Program-made: the position numbers and the translations under genes
Notes under the pieces: generated by a model
Database searches by the model: none
The model's input: the letters and a program-made list of their open reading frames with translations, nothing else
What the model was told of the DNA's origin: nothing
Shown here: positions 43,133 through 51,250 of the stretch, in pieces
Layout of the letters: each line of letters begins with the position of its first letter
Numbering within the stretch: the stretch's first letter is position 1
NCBI RefSeq assembly: GCF_002874535.1
Contig: NZ_CP025025.1
Location: 3,653,353 to 3,717,352, forward strand
Length of the DNA: 64,000 bases
Direction: 5' to 3'
DNA from: Mesobacillus jeotgali
GTDB taxonomy: Bacteria > Bacillota > Bacilli > Bacillales > Cytobacillaceae

Positions 43133-44254
43133 TTATCTTACCGCACAGCGGTTTGGCCCGATTTCCATTTCTCTTTGCTTCTCATCATCTGGGCTGATTT
43201 TACCCATATTTGTTTCACGAATCTCCTGGTATGCATTTGGCTGTGGTGGCAGATTCTCAGTTACAAGTCTGCGGAACTCAGCTTCGTCTTCGATGTTCAA
43301 TCCGTGGTTTTTCGCGAATAGTGTACCTAATTTTTCAGATACGCTGCCATCTTCATTCAACTCTTCAATAATCATGAAGTGTGCAGGCAGAACGACTAGT
43401 TCATCAGAAAGCTGCTTGTAACGAGTGTAAAGAGAGTTTCTTAGGTCTGCTACCCAGTCTTCAGCTTTTCCAGCCAGGTCAGGGCGTCCAATTGAGTCAA
43501 TGAATAGTATATCCCCAGAAAGAAGATATTTTTCATCTACTACAAAAGAGGTAGAACCGATTGTGTGACCTGGAGTATATAGTGCATTTATATCGATATT
43601 TGTTTCACCGATTTTTACATTGTTGCCATCTTCAAGAGACTGATAGATGAATGTTACTTCATCAGCGTCTTTCGGAGGCAGCCAGTAAGTTGCGCCTGTT
43701 GCTTCAGCAATTTTTCTGCCGCCGGAAATGTGGTCTGCGTGCAGGTGTGTATCGAATACATGCTTGATTTCAACGCCAAGGTCTTTAGCGAAATCAAGAT
43801 ATACATCAGTCATTCTTGTCGCGTCGATCAAAGCAGCTTCACCATTTGAAACAACTGCGTAAGATAGGCAGCCTTTACCGATGCGGACGAACTGGTACAT
43901 TGCTCCGCCATCCTTAAGATCGCCAACCTTGACTGGCTCAAGGTGTTCGCTCCAAGCTTTCATTCCACCTTGAAGATAAGATACTTCACGGCCTGCTTCT
44001 TCAAGCATTTCAGCAACCATTACTGATGAACCTTCTTTTGCACATACAACAAGAACTTCTTTATCAGTTGGTACTTGATCAAGGATTTCTTCTACTCCGT
44101 CAAGAAGATCGAAGTAAGGAACGTTAAGGTATTCGAAGTTTTCTCCTTCGATTTTCCAGTCGTTGAAGTCGGTCTCGTTGCGGACATCAAGGATGAAAAA
44201 TGGTTCTTTATTGAATACTTTTTTAGTTACTTCTTTAGACGTCATTGCTTTCAT
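43133..44254 (-). CDS. Rhodanese-MBL persulfide dioxygenase-like protein 1
   Basis: A 373-residue fusion with an N-terminal rhodanese domain (about 1-105; active Cys in [10 protein letters not shown]) and a metallo-beta-lactamase domain (about 125-373) with [24 protein letters not shown] and SIGRPDLAG, as in ETHE1/CstB persulfide dioxygenases. The protein ends in a conserved Cys motif, [13 protein letters not shown]. The domain order is opposite to the CstB-like protein at 20287-21672. It should oxidise persulfides to sulfite or thiosulfate with oxygen. A close paralogue is at 59076-60197. Confidence 0.9.
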   Translation of the reverse strand: MKAMTSKEVTKKVFNKEPFFILDVRNETDFNDWKIEGENFEYLNVPYFDLLDGVEEILDQVPTDKEVLVVCAKEGSSVMVAEMLEEAGREVSYLQGGMKAWSEHLEPVKVGDLKDGGAMYQFVRIGKGCLSYAVVSNGEAALIDATRMTDVYLDFAKDLGVEIKHVFDTHLHADHISGGRKIAEATGATYWLPPKDADEVTFIYQSLEDGNNVKIGETNIDINALYTPGHTIGSTSFVVDEKYLLSGDILFIDSIGRPDLAGKAEDWVADLRNSLYTRYKQLSDELVVLPAHFMIIEELNEDGSVSEKLGTLFAKNHGLNIEDEAEFRRLVTENLPPQPNAYQEIRETNMGKISPDDEKQREMEIGPNRCAVR

Positions 44255-44297
44255 TACTATTTTACCTCCCCGGGTATGGTTTTTTCAAAAAAAATAA

Positions 44298-44876
44298 TTA
44301 CTGTACCTTCGTTTCAGTTGGGCCATTCCATTCAGACATTCCTGGTACCACATTCCAAACCTTCTCAAAGCCTTTGCTTGAAAGTGCCTGAGATGCCATA
44401 TCACTTCTGTTGCCCGTACGGCAAACAACAAGGATTGTTTTGGACTTATCCAGTTCAGCGATTCGGTTTTCAAGATCACCAAATGGTATAGATACAGCAT
44501 TTGGAATATGTCCAAAAGCATATTCAGCTGGTTCTCTTACATCAAGGACAACAACATCCTCATTTGCTTCAAGCTTATTGATGACATCGTCGTTTGAAAC
44601 AACGTTTGGATATTTTGTTTCTTCTTGTTCTTCACCTGAACCGCCTTTGCGGATATAGTGCTTAAGAACATCGCCTTCTTCAATCGTTCCAAGGTATTGG
44701 TTACCAGAGCTTTTAGACCAAGCCTGGATATCCGCCCTAGAACCTTTATCCGTTGCGAGCACCTCTAAAACCTCTCCAGGATTTAAATTGTTGATTGCTT
44801 TTTTAGTTCTGACAATCGGCATAGGGCATGCAAGCCCTTTTGCATCGACTGTTGCATTTGTTTTAACAGTTTCCAT
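44298..44876 (-). CDS. TusA-rhodanese fusion protein 1 (CstA-like domains)
   Basis: A 192-residue fusion: TusA domain (about 8-80; KGLACPMPIVRTKKAINN) and C-terminal rhodanese (about 95-192; VVCRTGNRSDMASQALSSKG with the active Cys). These are domains of staphylococcal CstA, a persulfide transferase. It is second in the operon, 27 bases after the DsrE-like gene. It probably hands sulfane sulfur to the downstream dioxygenase. Confidence 0.92.
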   Translation of the reverse strand: METVKTNATVDAKGLACPMPIVRTKKAINNLNPGEVLEVLATDKGSRADIQAWSKSSGNQYLGTIEEGDVLKHYIRKGGSGEEQEETKYPNVVSNDDVINKLEANEDVVVLDVREPAEYAFGHIPNAVSIPFGDLENRIAELDKSKTILVVCRTGNRSDMASQALSSKGFEKVWNVVPGMSEWNGPTETKVQ

Positions 44877-44903
44877 TTGTCGACCTCCAATTAAAAGTAT
44901 CTA

Positions 44904-45383
44904 TTAGATAAACAGGTTGACGTTTCCGTCCTCTGCATCAGCCAGGTAAGCTGCTACACCAGCAAACTCTACGCCTTCCATGATTTCTTCTTGCGTAAGA
45001 CCAAATAAGTCTACTGTCATTTGACATGCAACAAGTTTTACATCCTGTTCTTTTGCCATTTCAATCAAGTCTGGAAGCGGCATTGCATTGTGCTTCTTCA
45101 TTACGTCCTTGATCATTTTTGGTCCAAAACCTGCATAGTTCATTTTTGATAATCCCAATTTATTCGCGCCTCTTGGCATCATCTTAGCAAACATTTTCTC
45201 AATGAACCCTTTGTCAGCCTGGATTGGCTCATCTTTTCTAAGAGCGTTCAATCCCCAAAATGTGTGGAAGATGGTCACTTCATGATCATAGGCAGCAGCA
45301 CCATTCGCAATGATGTAAGCGGCCATGACTTTGTCATAATCCCCACTGAATAAAATGATTGTTGTTTTTTTCTGTTCTCCCAT
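44904..45383 (-). CDS. DsrE-family sulfur carrier 1
   Basis: A 159-residue DsrE/DsrF-like (DsrE2-type) protein, starting IILFSGDYDKVMAAYIIANG, with the conserved Cys in KLVACQMTVDLFGL near residue 120. DsrE-fold proteins carry sulfane sulfur and exchange it with TusA. It is the first gene of the operon, directly after the promoter and palindromic operator at 45470-45514. The ATG follows GGGGAGAGAG. Confidence 0.9.
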   Translation of the reverse strand: MGEQKKTTIILFSGDYDKVMAAYIIANGAAAYDHEVTIFHTFWGLNALRKDEPIQADKGFIEKMFAKMMPRGANKLGLSKMNYAGFGPKMIKDVMKKHNAMPLPDLIEMAKEQDVKLVACQMTVDLFGLTQEEIMEGVEFAGVAAYLADAEDGNVNLFI

Positions 45384-45469
45384 TATCTCTCTCCCCTTCG
45401 TTATTTACGGTAACGGGTATTTATAATTGCAAAAAAATAATATCTTTTCTAACGTGATTACGTTGTTAA

Positions 45470-45514
45470 ATACCTTACAGGGTATATATTATAAAAGATT
45501 GATACCTTTGTCAA
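45470..45514 (-). promoter_or_regulatory. Promoter and CsoR/CstR-like operator of persulfide operon 1
   Basis: On the minus strand: TTGACA (45514-45509), 17-base spacer, TAATAT (45491-45486), then the palindrome ATACCCTGTAAGGTAT (45485-45470) directly after the -10. A repressor bound there would block transcription. The palindrome differs by two bases from the one at 11808. Confidence 0.75.
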
Positions 45515-45811
45515 CCGTAATGATGAATTTTTTATGACTTTTTTAATTGAGTGGTTTTTTTACCATAAAACAACTGATTTTTGCGGACATTATCATCATA
45601 TGCACTATTTAGGAAAAGTTGATTCAAATTTGAGTCCGAATTAGAAAGCAATATATTGAAAAAAGAAAAAAGAAGGGAACTGCAGTTGGTGACATTATCA
45701 ATAGAAGAAAAAAGTTTTTCAGGATAAAAAGGGTGAGAAAAGATAGTAATCAAATAAAAGATAAGGCAGTGAATTTATTAGAAGAAGTAATAGTGGAATA
45801 ATAAAAAGCAA
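45515..45811. other. Intergenic stretch without supported gene
   Basis: AT-rich DNA between the persulfide promoter and the ccoS terminator. On the plus strand a 22-codon GTG frame (about 45732-45800, acidic end EEVIVE) follows an AAAAGGG sequence, but nothing about it is recognisable; it could be the decayed end of a gene. Confidence 0.35.
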
Positions 45812-45875
45812 ATAAAAGCCTGGCTTCAAATATCTTTATAATTAGCAGATTGTAAAGATTGTGATCCAGGCTTGA
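45812..45875 (-). terminator. Long hairpin terminator of ccoS
   Basis: AAGCCTGG / CCAGGCTT outer stem with further pairing inside (AATCTTTACAATCTGC region), then TTATTTGC on the minus strand. Confidence 0.75.
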
Positions 45876-46010
45876 TTAATCTTCATCAAGCATCCTATAT
45901 TTTACACTTTCATCGTAAAGCCCGTTTTTCTTGCTCCATGCCCAGATGATTCCCGCAGACGCAGTGAATGCAATCATAACCAATAGTAAAATCCAAGCTC
46001 CTGGTGCCAT
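45876..46010 (-). CDS. ccoS: CcoS-like cbb3 oxidase assembly protein, 44 residues
   Basis: A 44-residue protein: one N-terminal membrane helix (AWILLLVMIAFTASAGIIWA) and a short cytoplasmic tail ending YRMLDED, which resembles the acidic ILFDDD-type end of CcoS/FixS, needed for heme and copper insertion into cbb3 oxidases. The ATG follows TAGGAGGTG. It is divergent from the small gene and ccoNO operon on the plus strand, which supports the assignment. Confidence 0.7.
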   Translation of the reverse strand: MAPGAWILLLVMIAFTASAGIIWAWSKKNGLYDESVKYRMLDED

Positions 46011-46156
46011 TTTTACACCTCCTATTGTTAAAAATCCTATACTATCGAATTACTCTAACAGAAATCTTGGAAACCGTCCAGAGTATATTTTTAGGGGGTT
46101 GTAAAAAAAAAACTTTGGGATTACAATGTGTTCAAATTAATTTGGGAGGTAAACAA

Positions 46157-46279
46157 ATGGAACATCAATCCCTGGGTTTTTACTTCGATTTTCTTTATTA
46201 TATTGGAGTCCCTATCCTGATTATCTTTGTCCTTGATACACTACGCAAAAAGTATAATAAAAAAGAAGAACAAAACTAA
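46157..46279 (+). CDS. Small membrane protein upstream of ccoN, 40 residues
   Basis: A 40-residue protein with one membrane helix (FYFDFLYYIGVPILIIFVLD) and a basic-acidic tail (RKKYNKKEEQN). The ATG at 46157 follows GGGAGGT. Size and position recall the CcoQ subunit, but no sequence match to CcoQ is visible. A terminator separates it from ccoN. Confidence 0.6.
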   Translation: MEHQSLGFYFDFLYYIGVPILIIFVLDTLRKKYNKKEEQN

Positions 46280-46284
46280 TAATT

Positions 46285-46321
46285 CCCTGACAGAGCGAAA
46301 TCATTTCGCTCTGTTTTTTTT
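46285..46321 (+). terminator. Terminator of the 40-residue gene
   Basis: ACAGAGCGAA / TTCGCTCTGT stem followed by TTTTTTT. Confidence 0.9.
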
Positions 46322-46445
46322 GACATAATTGTTAAAAATCGCGGTTTTTTTCCAGTTAGAGAGCTAGTATAAAACAATTGGATAGCACTATAAAAAACTT
46401 GAATAACTTTATTTCTCTATGGGATGTATCATGTAACATAGCAGA

Positions 46446-46463
46446 TTGTGAAGAAATTGTGAA
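46446..46463 (+). promoter_or_regulatory. Direct TTGTGAA repeats upstream of ccoN
   Basis: TTGTGAA at 46446 and again at 46457, 11 bp apart (one helical turn), 38-55 bases before the ccoN start. They resemble ResD binding half-sites, which would give oxygen-limitation control. Confidence 0.4.
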
Positions 46464-46500
46464 ATTTATGTGTTTATTTTATGAACAAGGGAGTGTCAAA

Positions 46501-47874
46501 ATGTTTACAGACGAAAAATGGAGTTCTTCGAAGAACTGGTTCATCGCTGCTGTCTTTTGGATTATCATCGGCATGACCATGGGACTTCTTACTGCAACAA
46601 AACAAATTTGGCCAGAATTGTTGAACAATCGCTGGACAACTTACGGGCATGTTCGCTCGGCACACGTAATGCTCGTCATCTACGCGTGGTTATCAATGGC
46701 TTATGTAGGATCAATGTTCTACATGATTCCAAAGCTAGCTAAAACGAAGGTTTATAGCGAAAAGCTTGGGAATTTCGCTCTCGTATTTTATAACGTTGTT
46801 ATATTAGAAGGTTTCTTCGCATTGCTTTTTGGCCAAACCGAGGTAATTGAGTATGGCGAATTCCCATTATGGGTAGACGTTCAGCTTCTTGTAGCAATTG
46901 GACTTGTAGCTTATAACCTTTTCAAGACAGTTGGACGCCGCCAGGAAAAAATGCTTTATGTCAGTCTTTGGTATTTCCTTGGCTCATTGCTATGGCTGCC
47001 ATTGACCTGGATTGTCGGAAACTTCCCGGCTCAATGGATTCCAAGTGGTGTACAGCAAGGTTTGATGGGCTGGTTCCTTGGACACAACGCCATCGGTCTT
47101 TGGATGACAACAGTTGGTGTGGGGCAGATTTACTACTTGCTGCCTAAATTGACTGGACGTCCATTATACAGCCACCAGTTATCAATGATTGGTTTCTGGG
47201 CAATCGCTACTTTCTATGTATGGAATGGTCCTCACCACCTGATGAATGGTCCGATCCCGGGCTGGATCTCAAAAGCCGGAGTTATTCCTTCAATCGTTCT
47301 ATTGATCCCGGTTTGGGCCGTTCTAGCCAACTTCTGGGGAACGATGAAAGGATCCTGGTCACAGACAAGAACTAGCGTACCGCTTCGTTTCACAGTTGCT
47401 GGGACGATTTTTTACCTATTCGCATGTCTCCAGGGACCGTTGCAAGCCCTTCCATCTGTAAGTTCAGTCATAAAGTTCACTCACTGGACTGTCGGGCATG
47501 CACATATGGGACCATTTGGTGCGTTCTCTTTCACATCTTTCGCAGCAATCTATTACATCCTGCCTAAAATTGTTGGACGCGAAATGTTCAGCAAGAGAGC
47601 AATGGAAGCGCACTTCTGGTTCTCTACTGTCGGTTTCTTAGTATTCGCATTCTCATTGTGGATCGCAGGTGTTGTCCAAGGGTTCGCATGGATCGAAGGT
47701 GTTCCATTCCTGCAGACTGTATTGATGATGGAACCTTACGTACAAGGCCGCGCAATCGGGGGAACAATGATGTATGTAGCTCAATTCTTCCTGGCATGGA
47801 ACATGTATAAAACTATTAAACTTGCAAAACTAGAGAAAAAACAGCAAGCACAGCAGCAAGCTGCTTCTGCTTAA
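46501..47874 (+). CDS. ccoN: cbb3-type cytochrome c oxidase subunit I
   Basis: A 457-residue heme-copper oxidase subunit with about 12 membrane helices. Heme and CuB ligands are visible in YGHVRSAHVMLVIYAWL, FLGHNAIGLWMTT, WNGPHHLMNG and WTVGHAHMGPFGAFSF. It reduces oxygen to water with high affinity. The ATG at 46501 follows AGGGAGTG; the frame upstream to 46378 overlaps likely promoter DNA. First gene of an operon running to 51156. Confidence 0.94.
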   Translation: MFTDEKWSSSKNWFIAAVFWIIIGMTMGLLTATKQIWPELLNNRWTTYGHVRSAHVMLVIYAWLSMAYVGSMFYMIPKLAKTKVYSEKLGNFALVFYNVVILEGFFALLFGQTEVIEYGEFPLWVDVQLLVAIGLVAYNLFKTVGRRQEKMLYVSLWYFLGSLLWLPLTWIVGNFPAQWIPSGVQQGLMGWFLGHNAIGLWMTTVGVGQIYYLLPKLTGRPLYSHQLSMIGFWAIATFYVWNGPHHLMNGPIPGWISKAGVIPSIVLLIPVWAVLANFWGTMKGSWSQTRTSVPLRFTVAGTIFYLFACLQGPLQALPSVSSVIKFTHWTVGHAHMGPFGAFSFTSFAAIYYILPKIVGREMFSKRAMEAHFWFSTVGFLVFAFSLWIAGVVQGFAWIEGVPFLQTVLMMEPYVQGRAIGGTMMYVAQFFLAWNMYKTIKLAKLEKKQQAQQQAASA

Positions 47875-47889
47875 TGAGGAGGGAAAACG

Positions 47890-48432
47890 TTGGAACGTAA
47901 ACCATCAGCTGTATTAATCGTTGCTTTGATTCTATGGACTTTCGGTGTAGCCGGAACGGTCATCCTTCCCCTCTTCGATCAGGAAATCAACTCTGCGACT
48001 GCGAGCGGTGAGCTCCGCAATTATCCAGAGGATTCTGCTGAAGCAAGAGGAAGAGAAATTTATATCCAGAATGGCTGCCAGACTTGCCATACACAATTCG
48101 TAAGGGCATTGCCTGCTGATACGAACCAAAATCTTGGTCCAGTTACTAAGGGCGGCGACTACAAATATGATTTGCCCCATTTATTGGGATCTAACCGTAC
48201 GGGCCCGGATTTGATGTGGGTCGGCTTGAAATATAACGAAGACTGGCAGCGCCAGCATTTGATTGATCCACAATCAACAAGCCCTGGAACAATCATGCCT
48301 TCGTTCGATTATCTTTCAAATCAGGAACTTGATGATCTTGTCGCTTACTTGATGAGCCTCAAGCCAACAGAAGAAAGATTGGAAGAGTACAAGAAAGAAC
48401 GGGAAGAAGCAAAGTCCATGGACCATAACTAA
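47890..48432 (+). CDS. ccoO: cbb3 oxidase mono-heme subunit II
   Basis: A 180-residue membrane-anchored cytochrome c. N-terminal helix (AVLIVALILWTFGVAGTVIL), heme motif NGCQTCHTQFVRALPAD, and the CcoO signature RTGPDLMWVGLKYNEDWQRQ followed by PGTIMPSFDYLS with the Met ligand. It is shorter than proteobacterial CcoO. The TTG start follows GAGGAGGG, 15 bases after ccoN. Confidence 0.92.
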   Translation: MERKPSAVLIVALILWTFGVAGTVILPLFDQEINSATASGELRNYPEDSAEARGREIYIQNGCQTCHTQFVRALPADTNQNLGPVTKGGDYKYDLPHLLGSNRTGPDLMWVGLKYNEDWQRQHLIDPQSTSPGTIMPSFDYLSNQELDDLVAYLMSLKPTEERLEEYKKEREEAKSMDHN

Positions 48433-48439
48433 GCTCTAT

Positions 48440-48485
48440 TAATGTTCATTGCCTTGAATCCAGTTGATTCAAGGCAATGAACACC
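48440..48485 (+). other. Perfect 17-bp inverted repeat between ccoO and ccoP
   Basis: GTTCATTGCCTTGAATC-cagtt-GATTCAAGGCAATGAAC. Very stable hairpin without a T-run, so unlikely to terminate fully; it may stabilise the upstream ccoNO mRNA or be a processing site that sets subunit ratios. Confidence 0.8.
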
Positions 48486-48517
48486 TATATCAGTATTTAA
48501 AAGGCAGGTGTAAAAAA

Positions 48518-48913
48518 ATGAAAAAAGAATATCAGCAACATGATAGCAAAGAGGCGGATATTGTCTCTGATATTAAAATCGAACACAATAGAGTGCCAAA
48601 GCTCCTGGTAGTTGTATTTTATGTTGTGGCCATCTGGGCGATCGGGTATGCGATCTTCATGCCTGGTAAGCTTGCAGTCGAACCTGCTGCTGCTCCACAG
48701 GATAATAAAGGGGAACTTATTTTTGAAGGCACTTGCCTGAGCTGCCACGCCACTGGTGCGGCACCTGACCTAAGCGGAGTAACTGACAGAATGCCTGAGG
48801 AAGACATTAAGAATGTAATCAAAAAAGGCCGTAACACGATGCCGGCTATCGGTCATCTTTATACCGAAAAAGAAATCGACATGGTCTATGAATACTTAAA
48901 GGACTATAGATAA
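48518..48913 (+). CDS. ccoP: CcoP-like mono-heme cytochrome c
   Basis: A 131-residue membrane-anchored cytochrome c. Its N-terminal segment (HNRVPKLLVVVFYVVAIWAI) resembles the CcoP/FixP N-terminus; one heme motif (EGTCLSCHATGAAPD) and a Met ligand (KGRNTMPAIGHL) follow. Typical CcoP has two hemes, so this is a reduced form. The ATG at 48518 follows GGCAGGTG. It is the likely electron entry subunit. Confidence 0.82.
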   Translation: MKKEYQQHDSKEADIVSDIKIEHNRVPKLLVVVFYVVAIWAIGYAIFMPGKLAVEPAAAPQDNKGELIFEGTCLSCHATGAAPDLSGVTDRMPEEDIKNVIKKGRNTMPAIGHLYTEKEIDMVYEYLKDYR

Positions 48914-48929
48914 AGAAAGGGGGATTCTA

Positions 48930-49541
48930 GTGGGTAAAACTATAACAAGATGGGCATTTTTCATCATTATTTTCACACTTCCGTTCTGGAACGGCTTCAG
49001 GATGGATATCGACAACGAAAAGCTGTTCTTATTCGGATTTGAATTATCCTATGAAGCTGGCTATCTATTTTTCGTTTTCTTATTCTTATTCCTGATGGCT
49101 TTCCTCGCACTATCAATGATCGTGTACAGAGCATTTTGCCAATATGCATGTCCGCACAATACGTTCAGCATGCTTTTGAACAAGATTGAAGCGAAATTAG
49201 GTGACAAAGGTAAGGTCATAACCTTCCTGCTAGCTTTCGTTGTAAGCATCTTCATGGCTTACGCGACCGTAAGTTACTTTTATAACCCGATTACAATCTG
49301 GGAATCACTCGTTAACTTTAAAATGAACAAATACTTCTTCCTTGTGACATCAACTGCTGTTTTATTTACAGCTTTATCCTACAAGGCAAGGAACTCATTC
49401 TGTAAAGTCTGCCCATACGGACTTGCCCAGGGCATTTCACGTGTGGATGACAAAACTCAATGGCTTACACATCCAGGAGTATGGATTACATGGGGTACAA
49501 CAACTGCCCTTGTACTAGTCCTGCTTGTTGGATGGTTCTAA
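48930..49541 (+). CDS. CcoG/NapH-like membrane protein with Cys clusters
   Basis: A 203-residue protein with five to six membrane helices and two Cys groups, YRAFCQYACPHNTFS and NSFCKVCPYGLAQG, like the polyferredoxin-type membrane proteins CcoG/FixG and NapH. It lacks the soluble 2x[4Fe-4S] ferredoxin domain of full CcoG. In cbb3 clusters CcoG reduces copper for oxidase assembly, so a reductase or assembly role is likely. GTG start after AAAGGGGG. Confidence 0.75.
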   Translation: MGKTITRWAFFIIIFTLPFWNGFRMDIDNEKLFLFGFELSYEAGYLFFVFLFLFLMAFLALSMIVYRAFCQYACPHNTFSMLLNKIEAKLGDKGKVITFLLAFVVSIFMAYATVSYFYNPITIWESLVNFKMNKYFFLVTSTAVLFTALSYKARNSFCKVCPYGLAQGISRVDDKTQWLTHPGVWITWGTTTALVLVLLVGWF

Positions 49542-49569
49542 AGAAAACCAAAGCGAGGTGAGAACATAA

Positions 49570-51156
49570 ATGAATAAAATTTTGAAACTGTCAGCATTCG
49601 CACTACTATCAATTTCACTTACTGCCTGTTCTGAAGCCGCAGTAAAAGATGCATCACTTGATAATAAGAACGAAAAAGAACTTCCTCCGATCCATGAGGA
49701 CTATTCTTCTAACTGGTGGAAAGACCAGCCGAACGGAAACGCGGATACCAATATGGATTGGGACGGCGAGGGCTGGATCCTGTCTGCAAACGAAGTTAGT
49801 AACGGTATTGCCATCGCTGATATCAAAACCGGCAATCCGGTAAAATACATCCAGAGCTCAGGCACCCCCCACCATGTTCACTTAAATAAAGACCAGTCGT
49901 GGGCTTTTGCTACCCAGCGTTATGGAACAAGCTTATTAGCCATCAATATGGAGACACTTGAATCCCATAATATTGATTTCCCTGGCTTTGACAGCGATCC
50001 TGCACCGCAGCATTTGACTTTTTCGAGGGATGGAAAATATGCCTTCACCTCACTAAACGGAGTTGGCGCGGTCGGAATGATCGATGCTGAAAAAGCTGAG
50101 CTTGTAAAAGTCTTCAAAGATGTTGGTAAAAAGCCAAGGGATTTGAACGTCACTCCTGATGGCAAAAAGCTATTCGTCAGCTTACAGGCAGAATCGTTCA
50201 TCACAGTCATCGACATTGAAACTGGTGATATGAGATACCTGGAAAGAACAGAGACTGACTACGGAAAAGGAACAGGTTCAGGTCTCGATATGTCTAACGA
50301 CGGGAAGCTTGTCGCGGTTGCCAATACAGCTGACAATGAAGTGGCAATTTATGATGCCGAATCCGAGAAGCTGCTAAAGAAATTCGGAGATATCCCAAAA
50401 CCTGTTAATGTTAGCTTCATGGGGGATACGTATGATTTAGCCTCAGGGAATCGTAACGATGGGTCAATTTCCATCATCGATGCAGACAAATTAAAGTTCG
50501 TCAAAACCATCAAGACAGGTCCAGGAACTAATATTCCTTACCTCGGTCCAGACGGATATTGGTATACTTCTCAGAATGGTGCCGGTTATTTGACTGTTAT
50601 GGATCCGGAAGATAATTATAAAATTGTCAGGAAAATCTGGGGTGTCCAGAATATCCACTGGCTCGCTTGGAGCCCGGATGGCAGCACGATGTTCGGTTCT
50701 AACTGGGGAGATAAGACGCTTACAAAAATCGACCTTACAAAAAAGAAGGATTTCAGACAGACAATTCCTGTTGGTTTGAACCCTAACGGAATCGCAATCA
50801 AAACAAATGTGCCAAAAGACCAAATTCTGGCTCACCAGAAAGGCAATGCGGAAGAAGCCAACAAAATCAAGAAAGCTTCCACACTTGTTTTCCCAGATGC
50901 GAGGAATGTCAATGAAGAAGCCTTCCTCGGCACTTGCCTGACATGCCATGATATCGGCCGAATCATGCGAAACAACAGTAAAGGCCCTGAGGCATGGACT
51001 TCAGTTGTTGACCGCATGAAAGGAAATGGAGCTAAAATGACCGATGAACAGAGACAGCAAATCATCGATTACCTGGCTTCTGACGAGCATAAGTCACTAT
51101 CAATCCAGACTGAGCTTGAAATGGAATTGGCTGAGCAAGAAAAGGATAAAGAATAA
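49570..51156 (+). CDS. Lipoprotein: beta-propeller fused to cytochrome c
   Basis: A 528-residue exported protein with lipobox LTACSEA, a YVTN/NirF-like beta-propeller (about 60-410; repeats such as PRDLNVTPDGKKLFVSLQAE and WLAWSPDGSTMFGSNWGDKT) and a C-terminal cytochrome c domain (about 445-510) with FLGTCLTCHDIGRIMRN and candidate Met ligand in RMKGNGAKMT. The cytochrome part resembles the SorB-type domains of sulfur dehydrogenases. A GTPHHVHL motif near the start could bind metal. Last gene of the cbb3 operon; likely an electron-donating dehydrogenase or cofactor-binding partner. Confidence 0.8.
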   Translation: MNKILKLSAFALLSISLTACSEAAVKDASLDNKNEKELPPIHEDYSSNWWKDQPNGNADTNMDWDGEGWILSANEVSNGIAIADIKTGNPVKYIQSSGTPHHVHLNKDQSWAFATQRYGTSLLAINMETLESHNIDFPGFDSDPAPQHLTFSRDGKYAFTSLNGVGAVGMIDAEKAELVKVFKDVGKKPRDLNVTPDGKKLFVSLQAESFITVIDIETGDMRYLERTETDYGKGTGSGLDMSNDGKLVAVANTADNEVAIYDAESEKLLKKFGDIPKPVNVSFMGDTYDLASGNRNDGSISIIDADKLKFVKTIKTGPGTNIPYLGPDGYWYTSQNGAGYLTVMDPEDNYKIVRKIWGVQNIHWLAWSPDGSTMFGSNWGDKTLTKIDLTKKKDFRQTIPVGLNPNGIAIKTNVPKDQILAHQKGNAEEANKIKKASTLVFPDARNVNEEAFLGTCLTCHDIGRIMRNNSKGPEAWTSVVDRMKGNGAKMTDEQRQQIIDYLASDEHKSLSIQTELEMELAEQEKDKE

Positions 51157-51160
51157 GGAC

Positions 51161-51200
51161 AAAAAGCGCAGCGACTCAATGGGCTAGTCGCTGCAGCTGG
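51161..51200. repeat. Minimal copy of the GCGCAAGCGCC-type dispersed repeat
   Basis: AAAAAGCGCAGCGACTCAAT followed by GGGCTAGTCGCTGCAGCTGG. It keeps the two ends of the element at 63545-63659 and folds as a GCAGCGACT/AGTCGCTGC hairpin, so it may act as the operon's 3' end. Confidence 0.6.
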
Positions 51201-51206
51201 CCAAAA

Positions 51207-51250
51207 GAAAAACCCTAATGCTTCTTAACAGGAAGCATTAGGGTTTCCAT
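51207..51250. terminator. Terminator overlapping the end of the LysR gene
   Basis: AAACCCTAATGCTTC / GAAGCATTAGGGTTT stem with T-run on the minus strand; the last five LysR codons lie in the stem. It may also end the cbb3 operon. Confidence 0.88.

Noticed and set aside
45532-45753. 73-codon minus-strand frame
   Set aside because: Composition is unlike the neighbouring genes, there is no ribosome binding site, and it lies upstream of the persulfide promoter.
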